A DNA stretch of 64,000 bases from Clusia tigrina (lineage: Eukaryota > Arthropoda > Insecta > Diptera > Clusiidae). Of the stretch, positions 52,307 through 62,726 are shown piece by piece. A program made the position numbers and the translations under genes. Location: the NCBI GenBank assembly GCA_920105625.2, contig OV050030.1:144655877-144719876 (forward strand), given 5' to 3'. The notes beneath the pieces were generated by a model. It made no database searches, was not told the origin of the DNA, and saw only the letters and a program-made list of their open reading frames with translations. Position 1 is the first letter of the stretch. The number at the start of each line of letters is the position of its first letter.

Positions 52307-52327
52307 AACATTTTTTAGTTAAGGACT

Positions 52328-52862
52328 TTTGATAATAGTCATAAAATTAAACTTACCGTCTACGAAAGGTTGACTCAACATTTAACTCTAATAGAGGTCC
52401 ATTTTTCCTTCGTTTCAAAAGGTCAGCATCAGTATGCAAATATAGATGCTTACACCGAGCGCGATAACTTTTACTATTCCTATAGCATTCATTAAATGAT
52501 GTTTGACGCCTACAGTTTTTGCTCTAGCAAGCTGCATTTTAAGAGCACGGAAATCTTTAGTGCAAGCTTAAACTCCTTCGTTTGCCATTAAATGGGTTTG
52601 TTGAGCATTTTCAAAGCCAATTTGGCATTTTTAATAATCTATTTCTATTCTGTTCCATTTTTTGCTTGTTTCATGATTGAAAATCATAAGAAAAATATTC
52701 CAACTATGGGAAACATTTTTATTTTTATTCTAAAACTAGTATATACTAAAACTAGTATATCCAAAACAACAAAAATGTCATTATATATTTCTACTTACTG
52801 ATAAGAATTAATTGCAGATTAGTAGCTTCCTGTTCGTGAATAAAAATTTGCTACTTACCTTT
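52328..52862. other. Unassigned AT-rich stretch
   Basis: No recognised element. On the minus strand about 52435-52640 reads with one stop as a short Ala/Leu/Val-rich sequence ending in a hydrophobic segment (IGIVKVIALGVSIYICI), possibly a gene scrap or remaining Polinton sequence. A short repeat AAACTAGTATATAC is at 52733-52760. Confidence 0.3.
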
Positions 52863-53210
52863 TTAAATACATACAACTTTTTTTTTTAATTTTAAATTGT
52901 ATTTTTGAAAAAGAAATTTTAACCATAAATGTCCACAGTTGAAAGTATTGAAATTTTGTTTTTGTTTATAATTATATTCAATAGGTGTTTTTAAACAATT
53001 ACCTATTTCGAGTGGTGGTTGTAAGTCTCCAAAACTATCAAAATATTCATTATAGTTGTGATTTTTGTAGCACGCTACCCAATGTTTTCCAGGACCGCTT
53101 GAGTCATCTAAATTAACAATCCCACATTCTTGAGGTAATGGTTTCTTAGGTGCACAATCACGCTTAAAAACACCTATAAAATGATTGAGTTGTTTACCAT
53201 ATTTATTCAT
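52863..53210 (-). CDS. Polinton adenovirus-type cysteine protease
   Basis: 115-aa open frame. Catalytic-type motifs of the C5/Ulp1-like fold are visible: GKHWVACYKN with the His, EYFDSFG with the Asp, and FNCGHLWLKFL with the Cys, near residues 43, 60 and 92. In Polintons this maturation protease cleaves virion proteins. Slightly short for the family; the N-terminal boundary and the last Lys-rich residues may be altered. The next gene lies ~35 bases upstream in the same orientation. Confidence 0.8.
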   Translation of the reverse strand: MNKYGKQLNHFIGVFKRDCAPKKPLPQECGIVNLDDSSGPGKHWVACYKNHNYNEYFDSFGDLQPPLEIGNCLKTPIEYNYKQKQNFNTFNCGHLWLKFLFQKYNLKLKKKVVCI

Positions 53211-53245
53211 ATCTATAACTGTTAGTGTTCGTTTGGATAAGTTCT

Positions 53246-54100
53246 TTAAAAGTTGTTTGAATGTTGATTGTAATAAAGTCCAAATCCTTTCTTATATGGT
53301 TTAAGATACATACCTTTGCCCATAGCAATTGATTCCATGTACCTATTATGACGCGTAGCCTCTGCTAGTTGTTCCTGCCCATTTTTTATATTATTTATAT
53401 CTTTAGCAACAGCTGATCCACCAGTAGCTAAACCACCAAGTGCAGACAACGCTGTTAAAACTGGAATTAATGGAAGAAATCCACCAACTTTTTGGTACTC
53501 GAATAACTCTCGGTATAGCAATATTAATTTTTTTTTTCTTTCTGAAACATGAATGTACAGCTATTTTAGCAATTTTAACAGCAGCATTTATATTATCAGG
53601 TTTTTCTTTTTTTAAGATTTTCAGGGTGTATTTGACAGTAGTTGAAAATAATTTTTTATTGTATCCTTTTGTCTTTCTCTTTCTTCTTTTTTTCGGTAAT
53701 TTTCTTGATTTAGTAATGTTATTATTCATTCCTAATCCAAATTTAACTTTTGTCTTCATTCCGTTTGTTAGAAACCAAGCATCTGCACGTTCTCTTAAAT
53801 TACTATCTTTTGATTTTACTCGTCCCCAAGTCTTTTTACCTAATATTTGGTCAGCGTAATACCTTTTAGTTATATATTTTGATTATGAATATGTAATATC
53901 ATGCTCTTTGCAAGCCGCACCCAATGGATTTTTCCTTTATCTCCTCTTGCTAAACGTTATTTTAGTTTTGTTCCTGGTCCACAGAATTGATAACCAGGTA
54001 AATGTAGTTCAAAAGGTAATGCGTTTATTAAGTTGTATACGAGTCCCCTGCCAATATTAATATGATTATGTGTATGTCTTTTGTTATAGTTTATAACCAT
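53246..54100 (-). pseudogene. Polinton protein with phospholipase-A2-like domain and pVI-like C terminus
   Basis: From Met at about 54100. The N-terminal part reads as a parvovirus-type PLA2 domain: LHLPGYQFCGPGT (Ca-loop block) and, after a stop and a frameshift near 53960, CKEHDITYS (HDxxY catalytic block). The middle (53403-53759) is very basic (KSRKLPKKRRKRKTKG). After another frameshift near 53490 the C-terminal part (53246-53521) has a Gly/Ala-rich hydrophobic segment (LTALSALGGLATGG) and ends YLKPYKKGFGLYY, a motif common in Polinton/adintovirus minor virion proteins. Suggested role: membrane-active virion component. Described from fragments only; broken by at least one stop and two frameshifts. 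Confidence 0.65.
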
Positions 54101-54210
54101 TTTTAATATATGAAATAACCAAGGCCCATTCGTGTTAGCATTACAAATCGAAATGAGATACTTTTCCCAGATAATATAGAATTTATATTGAAACCATATT
54201 AGTTATCAAT

Positions 54211-54896
54211 ATGCGATTAAAGAAGCAACATAAGCAAATTGTAGTAAGAAATTCTGATGATATGATGCAAAGGAAAAAACCAAAAATTATTCATAGTTCA
54301 CTTTTACCAAATTCAATACGTGCACTTATTGTAGGACCATCAGACTGTGGTAAGACTAATGTTATGCATAGTCTAATAGAAAGTCCTAACGGTCTTAATT
54401 TCAAAAATATTTACATACTCGTATATTCAAAATCTTTGTATCAACCAACATATTGCTATCTAAAGAATTTGATTGATCCAGTAAAAGGAATAAACCTTTT
54501 TACATTTTCGGAAATGAAAAAGTTATAAGTCCAGTTAAAGCTAAACTACACGCGATAGTAATATTCGATGATGTAATTTGTGATAAACAAAAAAACAATA
54601 AGAGATTATTTTTTATGGGTAGACACAAATATATTGATTGTTTTTATTTATGTCAAACATATACGAAAATTCGTAAACATTTAATACGTGATAATGCAAA
54701 TATGATTATTATATTTAAGCAAGATGAAATGAATGTTAAGCATATATAATGATCATATTATTGGTGATATGTCATTTAATCAATTTATGAAGATTTGTAG
54801 AGAATGTTGGAGAGATAAGTAAGATTTGTTGTTGTAAGTAAGGATGATTAATAAAAAAAGGACGACATGCAAAAGGATTTGATAATTTCATTCAAA
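54211..54896 (+). pseudogene. Polinton genome-packaging ATPase (FtsK/HerA type)
   Basis: Starts at Met 54211, divergent from the PLA2 gene. Walker A is GPSDCGKTN at about residues 43-51. The first frame ends at 54528 (105 aa); a frameshift moves the rest to another frame, where Walker B AIVIFDDV is readable at ~54550 and MGRHKYIDCFYLCQTYTKIRKH at ~54615. A further shift follows near 54735. In Polintons this motor packages the genome into virions. Confidence 0.78.
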
Positions 54897-54948
54897 TATA
54901 AGATATCAGATGTAAAGCAAAAGTTCGATAGCAGATTGATAACATATA

Positions 54949-56202
54949 CGAGGGCGGATTGATATTAAAGCTACATAAGTAGGAAAAACCATTTATTTCT
55001 CAACATAGTCTCCTTTTACTTCGACACACTTAGTAAAACGATATTCCAACTTTTTTATACCATCTGAATAATACGATTTCGGGAACCCCTCAAAATACGC
55101 GTTAGTTTCGGTAATCACTTCTTCGTTTGAAATGAATCTTTTTCCTGCGAGCCATTTTTTCAAGTTTGGAAACAGGAAAAAGTCACTAGGAGCTAAATCT
55201 GGATTATAAGGTGGGTGATTAACCAATTCGAAGTGTATTTCACCTAATTTTAGCATCGTATCTAATGCTGTGTGAACCGCTGCGTTGTCTTGAAGAAAGA
55301 GCATTTTTTTCTTCTTTAAATGTGGTCATTTTTCCTTGATTGCATCAATTAATTGATCCAATAATGCACGATTATACTTTCTTGTGATTGTGGATCCTTT
55401 TTCAAGATAATCGATGAGCAATATTCCGTGTGCATCCCAAAATACAGTGGCCATAACCTTGTCAGACGATTTCACTGTCTTCGCCTTCTTCGGAGCACTT
55501 CCACCAGCTTCCACACATTGTTTCGATTGATTTTTGGTTTCAGGTGTGTAGTGGTGGACCCACGTTTCATCAAGAACGACGCCAAAAATCAACAGGATTA
55601 CGCTTTATCATGTCCAAACACCGCTGTGAAGTGGTCTGTCGAACTCGTTTTTGTTCGACACTGAGCAAACGAGGCACCCATCTTGCCGATAGCTTTTTCA
55701 TATGCAAATGTTCATGCAAAATGTTGAACACATATGATATGTTTACCATTTCAACAATCTCACGCAACTTGACTCGGTGATCATTCATAACGATATCGAG
55801 GATTTTCTTGACATTTTCTTCAGTAACCACCTCTTTTGGCCTTCCTGTTGATGGTATTGTTGCAGTGCTTGTTCGGCCGCGTTTAAATTCAGCAATCCAA
55901 TATTTTACCATGTAATCTGACGGAGCAGACTCACCGTAATGTTTATCGAGCTTTTCTTTTGTCTCTTTCGCCGTTTTCCCTTTCAAATAATAGTGTTTAA
56001 TCACTGCCCGAAATTAGCTTTTTTCCATTTTTCAAGAAACACAAAAGTTGCTTACTTCAAACGACTACAACAAATAAATTAATCGATGAATTTTGGTGAA
56101 ATTTTAACAGCTGACGTTTGACAGATCGCAATTTCTAAAAAAAAGTGTTTGTGTTTGTGCTGCCATCTAGCGCTAGGTAGCTTCAATATCAATCCGCCCT
56201 GG
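54949..56202 (-). mobile_element. Mariner element, irritans-type (1254 bp)
   Basis: Inverted ends CGAGGGCGGATTGATATTAAAGC (left) and, inverted, CCAGGGCGGATTGATATTGAAGC (right), each flanked by TA (54947-54948, 56203-56204). Full length with a damaged transposase on the minus strand. Inserted in the Polinton relic between the ATPase and the conserved gene. Confidence 0.92.
54993..56028 (-). pseudogene. Mariner transposase (DD34D)
   Basis: Met at 56028, but a TAG follows four codons later; the next frame is 55570-56004 with the helix-turn-helix region and GRPKEVVTEENVKKI linker. After a frameshift near 55585, 55326-55592 has the first Asp (LDETWVHHYTPE) and KVMATVFWDAHGILLIDYLEKG. A TGA (55326-55328) precedes 54993-55304 with LQDNAAVHTA (second Asp) and PYNPDLAPSDFFLFPNLK (third Asp, 34 residues on). 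All three catalytic Asp codons survive but the frame is interrupted three times. Confidence 0.88.
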
Positions 56203-56504
56203 TATAAAGTAGATTAATATTGGATCGATAGCAGATTGAAAACAGATACTAAATAGAGAACATTAGCTGGTAGAAATCAGGTAAAGGAAGCATCATGAAT
56301 ACAAATAATAAACTACTAAAATATATAAGAAAGACAAGAGCAGCATTAAAGGAAAAAATAAATAATTTCAAATTAAATTCAATAGATAGGGTAAAAATGT
56401 TGGAAGATACATTTCAACCTATAACAAAACCTCTGAATGAAATAATTGGAAACTTGAAAAATAATGAAAATATTTCAAGGACAGTCTATGATGAAAACTA
56501 TGAT

Positions 56505-56556
56505 AATGATGATGATGATGACGATGATAATGATGATAATGATGATAATAAAAACG
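56505..56556 (+). repeat. GAT/GAC trinucleotide repeat within a Polinton gene
   Basis: Runs of GATGATGATGAC and GATAATGATGAT encode the Asp/Asn tract of the conserved Polinton gene. Confidence 0.85.
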
Positions 56557-57043
56557 ATGATTATAATATGGCTTCTTGCATAAATGATAACGATTACTTA
56601 ACAAATCAGAAAATCAGAAGATAATTATTTTAAACCAAATAAAAGAAAATGAAATGTGAATAGACAGTTAAATGAGAAAATATATAACAAAATTACTGAA
56701 CATAAACAAGTAAAAAGTGCAAATGATGCTGATAAAGAGAATGTAGTTTATAATACAATAGTCCCTTTAATTACATCACAAGCACCATTTCCTATAAAAA
56801 AAAGCTGGCACGTCGTTAGTTAAATAGTTAAAAATTTCAATAGTTAAAAATTTAGAATTACTCAAAGATAGTAAAAAGTTAGATAGACTATATGGTGTTA
56901 ATGTTGATGAAAAGGGAAGATTGCGCTATGGATAAGAAAATTAAATTTAATACTGATAACTCTATTAATGTTGGTGGTAAAAGTTGGAAAATGACACCGG
57001 GGATATTTGAATTAGTATTTGACACCAAACCTATCTAAATTAC

Positions 57044-57950
57044 TAGGGCAACCAAAAAATTGCACGAGCAAGTTTTTTTTAAACACAGATATGACAAAGT
57101 TATTCAATTACAAACATGTTTTAGACATTTTTGAATGATTTGGGTTATATATGTTAGAGCCAATTTTTGCCAAATTTGCAATAAATGCAAATTTTTGCCA
57201 GTTCTGGTAATAAATGCTAATTCTGGTAATAAAAGCTAATTTTTGCCAATCTTAGTTATGAACGCTACTTTGTACATGCATGTTAAAAAAGAACACAAAT
57301 ACAGTTGATCAAAGAAGTCGAGGAAGCAATTGATAAAGGGCAATGTACGGAGATTAAAGAGAAGCTTATATCAGTTTTATCTAAAAACAAAGGTTTCATT
57401 GAAATAAAAAAAATTGCAGCCCAAATTGAAGGAAAAAAGTTAATTCTCCTTGTCACAATGCCACATACACTATTTCCGAAACGCAGGCTTTTAAATATGC
57501 GCCTATTACGTCCGTAGATGTAGAGCGACCGTTTTCCATGTATAAGAGCCTATACCGTGAAAACAGGCACAGTTTTCTGTTCAATAATTTGGCGGAAATA
57601 TTTGTTGTGTACTGCAATAACAACCTCACTTAATTTTTTAATTAAATTTTTATGCTTTGAAATGTTTACTATTGAAGTAATGTTCTTTTAGTTATACGCC
57701 TTTTTTCGTGGTTTTTTGTTTTAATGTTTTCTCGACTGAATGATAATATGTGAGTAAAAGTGAATTATTGTACCTTTTTTTTTGTTTTAAAAAATCAAAT
57801 AAAAAATGAATAAAAATATAAATTTTAACTAAAAACTATTTATTTTAAATAACATTTTAAATGCCAATTTTAGTTGCCAGTTTTTAAGATTTTATGGCAA
57901 GTTTTTAGCGCTGAAAAACTATTTTTTAGTGCCAATTTTTGGTTGCCCTA
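57044..57950 (+). mobile_element. Non-autonomous hAT element (907 bp)
   Basis: Terminal inverted repeats TAGGGCAACCAAAAA and its complement, flanked by the 8-bp duplication TAAATTAC (57036-57043 and 57951-57958), diagnostic of hAT. It interrupts the conserved Polinton gene. Only a C-terminal transposase remnant is inside. Confidence 0.9.
57305..57630 (+). pseudogene. hAT transposase C-terminal remnant
   Basis: 57305-57517 (IKEVEEAIDKGQCTEIKEKL) followed in another frame by a hAT dimerisation-type end, PITSVDVERPFSMYKSLY through FNNLAEIFVVYCNNN, ending in a stop near 57630. The catalytic core is missing. Confidence 0.7.
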
Positions 57951-58284
57951 TAAATTACACTAAAAATTACTTAAAAAATTATAAACAAATTTAAATTAAT
58001 ACAAATGCACACAAACGTCATTATCAACCAAATGCAAAAATTAAAGGTACAAAAACATTTAAATATCAGTGCATAATTAAAAAATTATTTAATTCAAAAA
58101 TAAACGCTTTAATGATAGGAAACGGATTAAAATCATTAATCAATCGTAAGCCGAAGTATATATATTGGGATGATCCTAATGAATTAGTAGACAGATTACG
58201 TTTGCTTCTATCATCAGAAAGTATTTTACCTTTGTATTTGTTAAATTTTTTTTATTATCATTAATTTTTATTATTTTTATAAAT

Positions 58285-58540
58285 TGTTGGAAAAAAAATT
58301 ATTGCTGTCTACACAACCAGCCCTCTCGCTGTCGTATCTTGCACTCCCTGCCTTCTTTCCTTTGCTCTCCAAAATAAGCCCACCTCGCAATACGATATAC
58401 TTTCAAAAAAGAGCAATATCGCACTCACGCTGTTGCATCCCTTCTGTGCTCCTCGTCCGTCTCACATCTCTTTCCCGCGCGAGAATACCCCCCGTCCATC
58501 GGAGCCCGGATGGAATTCGATACTCGGCCCATTCGCCACA
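58285..58540 (-). repeat. Putative BEL-3 3' LTR (256 bp)
   Basis: Minus-strand sequence begins TGTGGCGAATGGGCCGAG and ends TTTTCCAACA (TG...CA). It directly follows the integrase C-terminal codons (LHELKQRPKWREARRNLKEGDLVV near 58560-58640). It abuts the Polinton relic on the other side. No partner LTR for confirmation. Confidence 0.5.
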
Positions 58541-59060
58541 ATGTTGGTGGAGTCGCTTCATTTTTGTTAACGACCAGATCGCCTTCCTTTAGGTTACGCC
58601 TAGCCTCACGCCATTTGGGCCGCTGCTTTAACTCATGCAGATTACTGTCATTCCATGATTTCCAGAATCTTTGTTTTATTTGCTGCCCAGCTTGCTAGTA
58701 ATTTAAACGGTTCTCCTGCCGTTGGGATGACACTTGTTCTCCCAAAACTGGCATTAAGGATTCCCCAATCAATAGATGACCTGGAGTTAACGGGCTCAAG
58801 TTTTGTGGGTCAGCACTTTGTGCACACAGCGTACGAGAGTTAAGGATTGCTCCGATTTCTGCTAGTAGTGTCTGCATTGCCTCAATCGTAAGTAGATGCG
58901 ATCCCATAACTCGGCGTAAATGATGCTTCGTTGCCTTGGCAGTGGCTTCCCATAAGCCCCCTTGATGAGGCGCAGCAGGGGTGATAAAGTGCCATTGTAT
59001 TTTGGTCAGTTGGAATGTAACGCCGCTTGCCGTAAACTGTATGAGGCTGCCAATTTTGCG
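58541..59060 (-). pseudogene. pol: BEL-3 integrase C-terminal part
   Basis: 58695-58907 reads MQTLLAEIGAILNSRTLC and LSPLTPGHLLIGESL, typical of the Pao integrase end. Upstream, a HFITPAAPHQGGLWEATAKAT-like block with the catalytic Glu is readable near 58930-58995. The Asp-containing part is missing. Confidence 0.75.
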
Positions 59061-60350
59061 TTTTAATCACCATAAAACAATCATAGAGTCTGACCAACAA
59101 GTCGTGTATAAAATTGATATTTGATGCTCATCTTTACAATCGGCTACCACGCGTTGCATGAGATCACTAAACAGTAAAGCAGCACGCAGTTCAAGGCGTT
59201 CTATGGACTCCGCTATCAAGGGAGCGACCCTAGACTTAGCCAAGACTAGATTAGAATATGTCATTCCATTCTCAATCAATATATATATATATCACCGCGC
59301 CATATGCCTGAATTCAGGCATCAGAAAAACCGTGCAGAGCTACACTAGCTTGTTTCGTATAGCCCAGCCATCGGGGAATCCGAAGAAGCTTGAATTGGTG
59401 AATCTGCGAATATATATCTCACCAAGCATTATTCAAAATACTTGGCAGCACGGCATCCCAAGCAATTTTCTCATTCCAAATTTTTTGAAGTAACATCTTT
59501 GCCTTTATTATAAATAGCGCCTTCAAACCATCTGGGTCATAAAGTCGTGCGGTAACAGATAAAACTATACGTTTAGTCCAACCAAGGGCAGGTTCTGATG
59601 GTAAAGATTCCACCTTGAAGATAAATTCATCTGAAGTTGTATTCCACCTAAGACAAAAAACTGACGTTTCTTCATTAGTGTTGAGTAAAGTTTCATTGTC
59701 AGTCGATGGCGGTTCCAAGACCGTTTGGATATGGGGAGAATTAGATCGCCATTTTACAAGCTCGACACCTCCCGCAGCCAAAATTTCCCGCATCTGTAAG
59801 CTTAAGTTCATTAATTATGGTACCGTGTCTGCCCCTGCAAGACAGTCATCTATATAGAAGCTCCGTAATACTGCTAGAGAGCCTAAAGGCCATTTCAATG
59901 CATTATCATAAGCACATTGCTGCATTGCCCTTACAGCACAGAATGGTGCGGAGGCCATCCCAAAAGTCACTGCAGTCAGCCAATATTCAGAAATTTCACC
60001 CGATTGGTTGCGCCAGAAGATTTGCTGAAGGTTCCAATGTTTATTTGCTATCTGAACTTGCGGAAACATCTGCTTGATGTCGGCAGAGACGGCATATGCA
60101 TGCAACCGAAACCCCCAGAATAAGTCAATTAGTTCTCGCTGAAGCTTGGGCCCAATCATCTGCACGTCATTCAATGATACTCCCGTATCAGTCGCACATG
60201 ACGCATCGAATACTACCCGGAACTTTTTCATCACTGCATGATGTGGAATATAGTAAGCAAATTCATCAGACAGTCTAGTCACTGCTTGTAGCGAACCTCT
60301 CTTTAAGTACTCATTCATAAAGTCACTGTACTTTTGCTTTAAGTCTGGGT
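59061..60350 (-). pseudogene. pol: BEL-3 reverse transcriptase and RNase H remnants
   Basis: 59815-60318: FRVVFDASCATDTGVSLNDVQMIG, VSADIKQMFPQVQI, FGMASAPFCAVRAMQQ and FYIDDCLAGAD, the RT catalytic core. 59419-59811 continues with the RT end and connector (GGVELVKWRSNSPH, LYDPDGL). 59067-59279 is RNase H (LVLAKSRVAPLIAESIERLELRAALL, CWSDSMIVLW). The order is correct; deletions separate the pieces. Confidence 0.8.
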
Positions 60351-61075
60351 CTCACCTAAATCGTCGCTCCAAGCTCAGAAATCGCTGCAATGCTATTGAT
60401 CGATTTGAACCGATACGGCTCCAATCCGCCCGGAGGGGAATCTGTAGTGTGTAGCGGCCGGTCCTTTGATCAACACTATGATTGTTCTGTGCGCATTCCT
60501 GCTCCTCAGCAGTCCAATTGGAATCGTCCCCTGGAAGCCCCTCCGATTCAAAGAATTTCTGCAGCAGTTGATCAAACGACAATCATCTTGATTTTCGACA
60601 CTCTTTGCCGCAATTACAGTTGTCAAGGCAGTCGGTGCTGCTAAAATCTTGCTAAACAACAACCATCCCAGTCGCGACTCCTGTGCCACCAATCCAGTTA
60701 TTAATTGCCGTATTTTTCCTTGCATTAGGCAAGCCCAAACTCCCACGCCCAACAGCACTTGAACTGGAGCCGGTTGATTAAATAATGGATCAGCCAATGC
60801 TGCTGAAATATCGCGTGGCAAATTCTTGTCGCTCAGTTGCTCTTGAGACAAAGTAATTTCTCCAAGTACAGTCGGTACTACTAAAAACGTTGCGAATATT
60901 AGAGGTTCGTCACTATAAAGGGATGCTAAGAGTCCGGAGATGAGCTTCCGGCACATTCGAGATTCTGATCCAATCGCAGGCAAGATACTAACTGAAGTTC
61001 GGCGGGTAGGAATCTGATGCTTGGTTACGAATGTTTCGCTTATTAGATTAGCTTGGGCACCTGTATTGCACATAG
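60351..61075 (-). pseudogene. pol: BEL-3 protease
   Basis: 60393-61073 starts CNTGAQANLISETFV (the protease site, with Asp changed to Asn: xNTGAQ), followed by a Pao protease body (LPRDISAALADPLFNQPAPVQVLLGVGVWACLM). 60352-60582 carries the protease-RT linker (GRYTLQIPLRADWS). The active-site change indicates loss of function. Confidence 0.7.
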
Positions 61076-62551
61076 CTCACATTTTTACGGTATATCCGTT
61101 ATGCATAAGAAATCGTATTTGTGCAGTAGCCAATAGATTAGATCTAAGTCATTGTGTGCTTTCACAGACGATCGAATCCATTTGTTTGGCGGAGGGGAAG
61201 TTGGGATCGTGAAAACTCCGAAGTTATTTTCACCTTCACGCAATTATTGCTATTGATCCCTATCCGAGATATTGTTGGCGGCTGTTTTTGACATTGGTAG
61301 CCGAGATGTTCTAGATCCTGAATTATTCGTAAAACCAGTGGAAAATCCTTGTGGGCATATGATACTATTGTGGGGTGCCTGCGAGCATCGGGGGCACCGC
61401 GTCAAGCCACAATTACGCGCAAAGTGTCCTCGACGTAAAGAATTCTGGCATAAACCGAGTTCATTTATTCTTCGAATTCTATCTTCGCGACTTAAATGTA
61501 GAATGCCAGCACATCGATGGAAAGCATGAAATCCAGAACAGCGAGGACATGGATCTTAAGCGATCGCGTGATATATCCCTACCCTGTGCACGACATAGCA
61601 GTCCACTGGATCGTCTTTCAAGCCAAGCAAAAAAGTCCGTTTGCAGGTTTGGAATAAGGTCTGTGGGCCGCGCCATCTCCCATTGGGTTCGAGAAGCACC
61701 ATCCAATCGACACTCTAGAAAGTTGAGGATAATCAAATTGCGTTGCTCTTCGGAAGTCAGCTGTCTTGCTAGCATGCGCAAACTGTTACGTGTTGTATCG
61801 AGCATATTACGGATCAAAATGTAAGTTGACTTCGGCCAAGTAAGCAAATCCAAGATTTCTGAGCAATACGCCCCATGACATAAATATTCGCTGTCTTACG
61901 ATGAACATAATGCGTCTATAAAACTTTCGTTACGTTGAGGCCATAACCCCAATGCTCAGGCTGCTGCATCCTTAACATATCCCTGCAACCTACGAAGTTT
62001 CTGTATGTTGGTCAAATGAGGATTCTCTATAACCTCTACAGTGAATGTATCACGAAATTGAATCCATTCTTTGTGGTGTGCTCCCATGGAAGAAAGGGAG
62101 ACGATCCGCTAATGGTAAATCAGCAAATGTATCAGTAGGGCAATAGGTTCAACAACCTGACTGCCATCTGGAACGGAAGTGGAAGCTTCCAATGTGGATA
62201 TTCTCTGTTGAATTGCTGCTCGAGCCTGCACATAGGAATCCTCAGTACGTTCCTGCAATGCCAAATCGCTAGCCTGTAAAACTGGGTTCCTTTCTTTTCG
62301 CTGTAATTCGCTAAAGTTGCACCCAAATTCTCCCATGCCGCCCTCACAATCTCTAGAAGTGCTTTTAAAATTTCCAGCTCATTTAACTCTGTTGTCGCCG
62401 ACTCCACCCAGCTAATTTGACGTTGAATCTGAGAAGCTGCAAGATTGACCTCTATACGGCTTTCGATCATCACATTGATGCCTTCCGCTGCACCAGAATC
62501 CAATCGGTCATTGTCGACACTAGCTGCACCCAGCACTACTGTAGCCGCTAA

Positions 62552-62590
<39 letters not shown>
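61076..62590 (-). pseudogene. gag: BEL-3 Gag
   Basis: 62132-62599 gives the Gag N-terminal part (ESRIEVNLAASQIQRQISWVESATTELNELEIL), 61479-61853 the middle (YILIRNMLDTTRNSLRMLARQL; LECRLDGASRTQWEMA). Near 61355-61430 a zinc-knuckle stretch (HFARNCGLTRCPRCSQAPHNS) is readable. 61860-62130 is Gag-like only in short mixed frames. Confidence 0.7.
62553..62584. repeat. (TA)n microsatellite
   Basis: About 16 uninterrupted TA units at the broken end of BEL-3. Confidence 0.9.
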
Positions 62591-62628
62591 TTTTCCCATT
62601 TCGCTCGAGAGGAGAAAAAAATAAATTC

Positions 62629-62648
62629 AGTTAGGTTAGGTTAGGTTA
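62629..62648 (-). repeat. Short (TTAGG)n-like tail at LINE 3' end
   Basis: TTAGGTTAGGTTAGGTTAA: just over three units, directly next to the LINE 3' UTR. It matches the insect telomere motif but is very short; it more likely is the LINE's own tail. Confidence 0.7.
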
Positions 62649-62726
62649 ATGTGGCAGCCAGTCCAAGGACCAGCTCACTCAGACAACCATGGGTCCATTG
62701 TGATACCACCACAACGCACCTCCGAT

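Larger units (their letters stand above)
56295..58230 (+). pseudogene. Conserved Polinton gene, interrupted by hAT element
   Basis: From Met 56295: LLKYIRKTRAALKEKIN and DTFQPITKPLNEIIGN, then an Asp-rich tract encoded by GAT repeats, frame to 56624. Further pieces in other frames: LDRLYGVNVDEKGRLRYG (~56875) and GKSWKMTPGIFELVF (~56975). After the hAT element, HYQPNAKIKGTKTFKYQ and PKYIYWDDPNELVDRLRLLLSS (~58155-58225). The last motif is characteristic of a widespread Polinton hypothetical protein. Function unknown; at least three frameshifts or stops. Confidence 0.65.
52863..58284. mobile_element. Polinton/Maverick relic 2 (protease, PLA2 protein, ATPase, conserved gene)
   Basis: A cluster of genes typical of Polintons: an adenovirus-type cysteine protease and a PLA2-containing virion-like protein on the minus strand, then a packaging ATPase and a conserved protein on the plus strand. 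All are broken. A mariner (54949-56202) and a hAT element (57044-57950) interrupt it. No terminal inverted repeats, major capsid or integrase are seen. Confidence 0.8.
58285..62590 (-). mobile_element. BEL-3: degenerate BEL/Pao element
   Basis: Minus strand. A putative 3' LTR (58285-58540) is followed by integrase, RNase H, RT, protease, zinc knuckle and gag relics up to ~62590, where a (TA)n tract (62553-62584) lies and homology ends. Frames are short; many stops and deletions (the integrase core is lost between 58910 and 59060). No 5' LTR. Confidence 0.8.

Noticed and set aside
56419..56604. His/Tyr-rich minus-strand frame
   Set aside because: Produced by reading the GAT repeat in reverse.
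52863..58284. Integrated DNA virus as alternative to Polinton
   Set aside because: The gene set is equally Polinton-like, and no capsid gene or virus-specific gene was recognised; Polinton is the simpler call.
62553..62584. (TA)n tract as replication origin or element end
   Set aside because: Plain microsatellite at a broken BEL end; no associated features.
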